DNA of 8,493 bases, from positions 1 through 8,493 of the forward strand of contig CATYWI010000029.1 in NCBI GenBank assembly GCA_958414155.1. Reading direction: 5' to 3'. The position numbers and the translations under genes are program-made. The notes beneath the pieces are model-generated. The model worked only from the letters and a program-made list of their open reading frames with translations, did no database searches and was not told where the DNA came from. This document shows, piece after piece, positions 5,615-8,493 of this stretch. This stretch comes from an uncultured Anaerotruncus sp. (GTDB taxonomy: Bacteria > Bacillota_A > Clostridia > Oscillospirales > CAG-272). The stretch's first letter is position 1. Each line of letters opens with the position of its first letter.

Positions 5615-6889
5615 TCAGTCTCGCTCCGGAGCGGGTATCGTCAGCGCCTGTCCCATCGCCTGAGTTGCGGCGCTGTAACGGATGTATTCGCGCGAGCGGA
5701 GCGGCGACATTGAAAGACGCCTTACTCTTTCGCCGTCGGCATCCGATATCGCCACATATACCGTACCCACCGGCTCGGTATCGGTCCCGCCGCCGGGACC
5801 GGCATAGCCTGTCGTGGCAAGTCCGATATCCGCACCGAGCGCCAGCCGCACGCCGCGTGCCATTTCGGCGGCTGTCTCGCGCGAGACCGCCGTATGCGCT
5901 TCAAGCGTTTCGCGCTTTACGCCGAGCAGCTTCATCTTCGCCTCGTTGCAGTAGGTCACACAGCCGCCGAGGAAAACATCCGAGCAGCCGGCAATGTCGG
6001 TGAGCCGCTTTGCCACAAGCCCGCCGGTGCAGGATTCGGCGACCGCCAGCGTTTTCCCCGCGGCGCGCAGCTCTGCGAGCAGCGCGTTTTCGACCGAACC
6101 CACATCTATGCCGTAGATATACCCGCCGACCTCGGTCGCGCGTATCCTCTTTATCGCCTCACGGCACATTGCGTCAGCGGCTTCATGCGTGACAGCGCGC
6201 GCGCTCACACGGACGCGTACCTCGCCCTCCGTGCAGTATGGCGCAACGGTGGGATTTTCCCACTCCTTCATCATAGGGCGCAGGTGCTCCTCTACCGTGG
6301 ATTCACCCATACCGAGGATATGGACGTTGTGGCTGACTATCACCGACCCCGAACGGCGGCAGAGATACGGATGTACCCGCTCGCGCCAGAGGGTGGTCAT
6401 TTCTATCGGCACGCCCGGAAGCAGTATCGCTGTCTTGCCGCTTTTTTTGTCCTCCACAGCCATAGCCGGAGCGGTCCCCCAGTCATTTTCAAAAATGACC
6501 GCCCCCTCCGGGATCATCGCCTGCTTTATGTTGTTTTCGGGCATTTCTCGCCCGGTATCGGCAAAATAGCGGCGTATTTTGTCGAGCGTGTGCTCGTCAA
6601 GATGCATGGGAAGCCCGAAATACTCCGCCACTGTTTCCTTGGTGAGGTCGTCGCAGGTTGGTCCCAGACCGCCGCTCATAAACACGGCGTCCGCATGCTC
6701 AAATGCCGCCGCAAGCGCCGAACGCAGCCGTTCGGGGTTGTCCCCCACCACCGCCTGACGGTATACCGGAATACCCATTTCCGCAAGCCGCTGCGACATG
6801 AACGCCGCGTTGGTGTTCACAATGTCGCCAAGCAGAAGCTCGGTACCGACGCAGAGGATCTCTGCGCTTTTTATTTCAGTTTCAAACAT
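5615..6889 (-). CDS. cinA: CinA-type nicotinamide-nucleotide amidohydrolase / competence-damage-inducible protein
   Basis: A 424-residue, full-length two-domain CinA. Residues about 8-175 form the MoCF/COG1058 domain, believed in the family to act as an ADP-ribose/NAD-related pyrophosphatase: ILCVGTELLLGDIVNTNAAF, then SGGLGPTCDDLTKE (72-85) and LLPGVPIEM (156-164). Residues about 265-415 form the C-terminal PncC-type domain, which deamidates nicotinamide mononucleotide in pyridine nucleotide salvage: AESCTGG (284-290, catalytic Ser286 by family), FLGGCVTYCNEAK (306-318), VSRETA, ATTGYAGPGGGT (358-369) and VGTVY. Start: GGAGG with a 7-base spacer before the ATG at 6889. pfkA follows downstream on the same strand. 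Divergent from the radical SAM gene across a repeat-rich spacer. Confidence 0.95.
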   Translation of the reverse strand: MFETEIKSAEILCVGTELLLGDIVNTNAAFMSQRLAEMGIPVYRQAVVGDNPERLRSALAAAFEHADAVFMSGGLGPTCDDLTKETVAEYFGLPMHLDEHTLDKIRRYFADTGREMPENNIKQAMIPEGAVIFENDWGTAPAMAVEDKKSGKTAILLPGVPIEMTTLWRERVHPYLCRRSGSVIVSHNVHILGMGESTVEEHLRPMMKEWENPTVAPYCTEGEVRVRVSARAVTHEAADAMCREAIKRIRATEVGGYIYGIDVGSVENALLAELRAAGKTLAVAESCTGGLVAKRLTDIAGCSDVFLGGCVTYCNEAKMKLLGVKRETLEAHTAVSRETAAEMARGVRLALGADIGLATTGYAGPGGGTDTEPVGTVYVAISDADGERVRRLSMSPLRSREYIRYSAATQAMGQALTIPAPERD

Positions 6890-7020
6890 TTTATCGCCTC
6901 CGAAAAAACGACGCAGACCGACATTCGTCCGATGCGCGTCGCATCTGTATGTGTTATCGGTATATAATGTCTCCGTCCGTTTCGTCCGTCATATCCGTCA
7001 AAGTGAATATCAGCATCTAA

Positions 7021-7042
7021 TATATTACATTTATGTAATATA
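7021..7042. promoter_or_regulatory. Perfect AT-rich palindrome, possible operator
   Basis: TATATTACAT and ATGTAATATA form a perfect 10-bp inverted repeat around TT. It has the size of a dimeric repressor site and overlaps the TATATT of a possible cinA promoter. It resembles no operator that I can name with confidence. Confidence 0.45.
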
Positions 7043-7064
7043 ATATATCAAAAGCATCTTGCAA
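7037..7064 (-). promoter_or_regulatory. Possible cinA promoter
   Basis: On the minus strand TTGCAA (7059-7064) lies 16 bp from TATATT (7037-7042, 5 of 6). The region is so AT-rich that other -10 boxes are possible. A promoter here would give a long leader of about 140 bases. Confidence 0.3.
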
Positions 7065-7156
7065 GTGTCGGATCGTGACGACCGGAGCGGACGACAGTCT
7101 TCAACATAATTATATCACCGGCAGAGCATTTTGTAAACCGCGGCACGCAATATTTG

Positions 7157-7185
7157 TTGACTTTTACGCGCGCGTGTGGTAATAT
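7157..7185 (+). promoter_or_regulatory. Promoter of the radical SAM gene
   Basis: TTGACT (7157-7162) is 17 bp from TAATAT (7180-7185), with TG one base upstream of the -10 box (extended -10). Transcription would start near 7192, leaving a 26-base leader with AGGAG at 7206-7210 and a 7-base spacer to the ATG. Confidence 0.6.
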
Positions 7186-7217
7186 TATAGCATATCGGAT
7201 GTGACAGGAGACGTAAA

Positions 7218-8147
7218 ATGTCGGTTTGCACTATATGTCCGCGCCACTGCGGTGTGGACCGCCGCACAGGGCGCGGCTTTTGCGGCGTGGGCGCCGAGCT
7301 GCGCGTATCGCGCGTTATGCGTCATTCGTTTGAAGAGCCGTGCATATCCGGCAAGCACGGCGCGGGCGCAATATTTTTCACCGGATGCAATCTCGGGTGC
7401 GTTTTTTGTCAGAACGCGCCGATAAGCCACCCGGAGCCGGGGCATGAGCCGGGCGATGAGATATCCCCCGCAGAGCTGGCGCAGATAATGCTCGATATTC
7501 AGACTGCGGGGCTTTCGTCTGTCGATCTTGTCACGCCCACACATTTCACGCCGCGCGTTGCCGAGGCGCTGCGGCTGGCACGCGCGAGCGGGCTTTCACT
7601 GCCGGTGGTATGGAACAGCGGCGGATATGAGTCGGTGGACACGCTTGCGGCTGTCGCAGGGCTTATCGATGTGTACATGCCCGATTTCAAGTTTTTTTCA
7701 CCGGAGTTATCAAAAAAATACTCGGCGGCATCCGATTATGCCGACCGCGCAGCCGAGTGTATCGGATATATGTACCGCGTCCTCGGCGAAGCGCGCTTTG
7801 ACGGCGGAATGATGCGGCGCGGAGTGCTCGTGCGGCATCTGGTGCTTCCGGGCTGCCGCCGCGACTCGTTTGACGTGCTGCGACGGCTTGCCGGGATCGT
7901 ACCGCCGGCCGGGATAAAGATCAGCCTTATGAGCCAGTATTCGCCGGAATTCTACACGGGCGACGACCGGGTCATGCACCGCCGAGTAACATCGTTTGAA
8001 TACGATTCGGTAGTAGCGGAGGCAGACCGCCTCGGATTTGACGGATATATGCAGGCGCGAGCATCATCCGGAACAAAATACACCCCGGAATTCGGCGAAC
8101 ACATGACCGTGGACGCCTCCTGCCGGGGCATAAAAGATAAAGAATAA
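7218..8147 (+). CDS. Radical SAM protein related to pyruvate formate-lyase activating enzyme
   Basis: A 309-residue soluble enzyme of the COG1313 (PflA-like) radical SAM group. The radical SAM cluster is TGCNLGCVFCQN with Cys57, Cys61 and Cys64 (CxxxCxxC), which binds a [4Fe-4S] cluster and S-adenosylmethionine to make a 5'-deoxyadenosyl radical. A second cysteine set precedes it, Cys4, Cys7, Cys11 and Cys22 (CTICPRHCGV...GFCGV), typical of this group and likely to bind metal. Later family-like segments are VTPTHFTP (105-112), PVVWNSGGYES (129-139), DVYMPDFKFF (151-160), VRHLVLPG (205-212) and LMSQYSPEF (237-245). The substrate is unknown; family names such as 'putative PFL activator' are transfers by similarity. 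No formate-lyase-like or AmmeMemoRadiSam partner gene is adjacent. Start: ATG with AGGAG 7 bases upstream. Confidence 0.9.
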   Translation: MSVCTICPRHCGVDRRTGRGFCGVGAELRVSRVMRHSFEEPCISGKHGAGAIFFTGCNLGCVFCQNAPISHPEPGHEPGDEISPAELAQIMLDIQTAGLSSVDLVTPTHFTPRVAEALRLARASGLSLPVVWNSGGYESVDTLAAVAGLIDVYMPDFKFFSPELSKKYSAASDYADRAAECIGYMYRVLGEARFDGGMMRRGVLVRHLVLPGCRRDSFDVLRRLAGIVPPAGIKISLMSQYSPEFYTGDDRVMHRRVTSFEYDSVVAEADRLGFDGYMQARASSGTKYTPEFGEHMTVDASCRGIKDKE

Positions 8148-8201
8148 ACCTTTCCGCACGGGTCTGCGGCGTTCCTGCCGCGCAAACAATCAAATACACA
8201 A

Positions 8202-8234
8202 AATGAGCTGTCGCGCGATGCGCGACAGCTCATT
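8202..8234. terminator. Convergent (bidirectional) hairpin terminator
   Basis: AATGAGCTGTCGCGC (8202-8216) and its exact reverse complement (8220-8234) form a 15-bp stem with a 3-base loop. It sits between the convergent radical SAM and glyA genes. On the minus strand it is followed by TTGTGTATTTG after a stem ending in ATT, and on the plus strand by CATATTATTTAT. It could serve both genes, with glyA the slightly better fit. Confidence 0.75.
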
Positions 8235-8256
8235 CATATTATTTATGGCCGTCGCT

Positions 8257-8493
8257 TCAGTCCTTATATATGGGGAAGCTGTCGGTCAGCTCGTGCACCT
8301 CGGCGGAAATGCGTTCGCGGTTGGCATCGAAATCAAACACGGCATCGGAGATAAATCCCGCTATCTTCTCCATTTCGGCAATACCGAAGCCGCGTGTCGT
8401 CACAGCCGGCGTTCCCACTCTGAGTCCCGATGTTATCATAGGCTTTTGCGGATCATTCGGCACCGCATTCTTGTTGGCGGTTATGCATACCTC
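8257..8493 (-). CDS. glyA: Serine hydroxymethyltransferase, C-terminal part (runs off the window)
   Basis: Interconverts serine and glycine with tetrahydrofolate, using pyridoxal phosphate, in the cytosol. Only the last 78 residues are in the window and the reading frame is open at the right edge. They match the GlyA C-terminus closely: [15 protein letters not shown], then [16 protein letters not shown] with the arginine known in the family to bind the substrate carboxylate, then the terminal helix with [13 protein letters not shown] and a final DSFPIYKD. The stop is at 8257. A GTG inside VPNDP (8463) can be mistaken for a start but lies within the conserved core, so the gene continues to the right. 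Confidence 0.95.
   Translation of the reverse strand, partial: EVCITANKNAVPNDPQKPMITSGLRVGTPAVTTRGFGIAEMEKIAGFISDAVFDFDANRERISAEVHELTDSFPIYKD

Larger units (their letters stand above)
6974..7093. repeat. Imperfect inverted repeat enclosing an AT palindrome
   Basis: The left arm 6974-7000 (begins CGTCCGTTTCGTCCGTCATA) and the reverse complement of the right arm 7066-7093 (begins CGTCCGCTCCGGTCGTCACG) agree at about 22 of 29 aligned positions with small gaps, counted by eye. They flank the palindrome at 7021-7042 nearly symmetrically, 20 and 23 bp away. This could be a regulatory dyad, a structured RNA or the remains of a small inverted-repeat element. No clear target-site duplication flanks it. 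Confidence 0.4.
6890..7217. other. 328-bp intergenic region between cinA and the radical SAM gene
   Basis: No open reading frame of credible quality is seen here. The spacer holds the cinA ribosome binding site, a small stem GATGCG/CGCATC (6931-6936 with 6940-6945), three TCCGTC copies (6972-6977, 6985-6990, 6994-6999), a perfect AT-rich palindrome, a direct repeat AGCATCT (7012-7018 and 7053-7059), and the radical SAM promoter at the right end. Confidence 0.6.

Noticed and set aside
5894..6967. Long plus-strand open frame of 357 codons across cinA
   Set aside because: Antisense to a full-length CinA, with a His/Arg-rich composition typical of a shadow frame.
8257..8463. glyA read as a short complete gene starting at 8463
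   Set aside because: The frame stays open to the window edge and the upstream codons encode the conserved ITANKNA segment, so this is the 3' part of a longer gene.
1..8493. CRISPR array, tRNA, rRNA, insertion sequence or prophage genes
   Set aside because: No regularly spaced repeats, cloverleaf, transposase, integrase or phage proteins were seen on either strand.

Overview
This window looks like chromosomal DNA from a Gram-positive anaerobe of the Clostridia (Bacillota), probably a gut-type Oscillospiraceae or Christensenellales relative. That placement is inferred from three things: GGAG-type ribosome binding sites with sigma-A-like promoters, lipoproteins of a kind common in such genomes (including a threonine/serine-rich linker after the lipidated cysteine), and the gene content. 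No rRNA, tRNA, CRISPR array, integrase or transposase is visible. I cannot name a species.

Left part (1-4300). An AraC-family regulator on the minus strand (82-849) is transcribed divergently from a two-gene plus-strand unit. That unit encodes a lipoprotein with an endonuclease/exonuclease/phosphatase (EEP) domain (1003-2601) and, 15 bases later, a solute-binding-protein-like lipoprotein (2617-4101). The space between the divergent genes holds a promoter in each direction. It also holds a pair of similar direct repeats exactly 21 bp apart, just upstream of the -35 box of the lipoprotein promoter. This is the arrangement expected of an AraC-type activator site. The EEP gene appears to be leaderless, because its promoter puts the transcription start on the A of the ATG. 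A strong hairpin with a T-tract ends the unit. No ABC permease genes are present, so the job of the module (sensing, scavenging or degrading an extracellular compound) can only be inferred.

Middle part (4373-6889). Two housekeeping genes lie on the minus strand: cinA (nicotinamide-nucleotide amidohydrolase/competence-damage protein) and, downstream of it, pfkA (6-phosphofructokinase). pfkA has its own promoter and a structured leader. Its catalytic loop reads TGSIDND, where well-studied bacterial enzymes have PGTIDND.

Right part (6890-8493). A 328-bp spacer separates cinA from a divergent radical SAM gene (7218-8147) related to pyruvate formate-lyase activating enzymes. The spacer contains a perfect AT-rich palindrome nested inside a larger imperfect inverted repeat. 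After the radical SAM gene, a 15-bp hairpin separates it from the 3' end of glyA (serine hydroxymethyltransferase), which converges on the minus strand and runs off the window.

The most promising part for new biology is the araC/EEP/binding-protein locus with its operator-like repeats, leaderless promoter and unusual EEP domain architecture.
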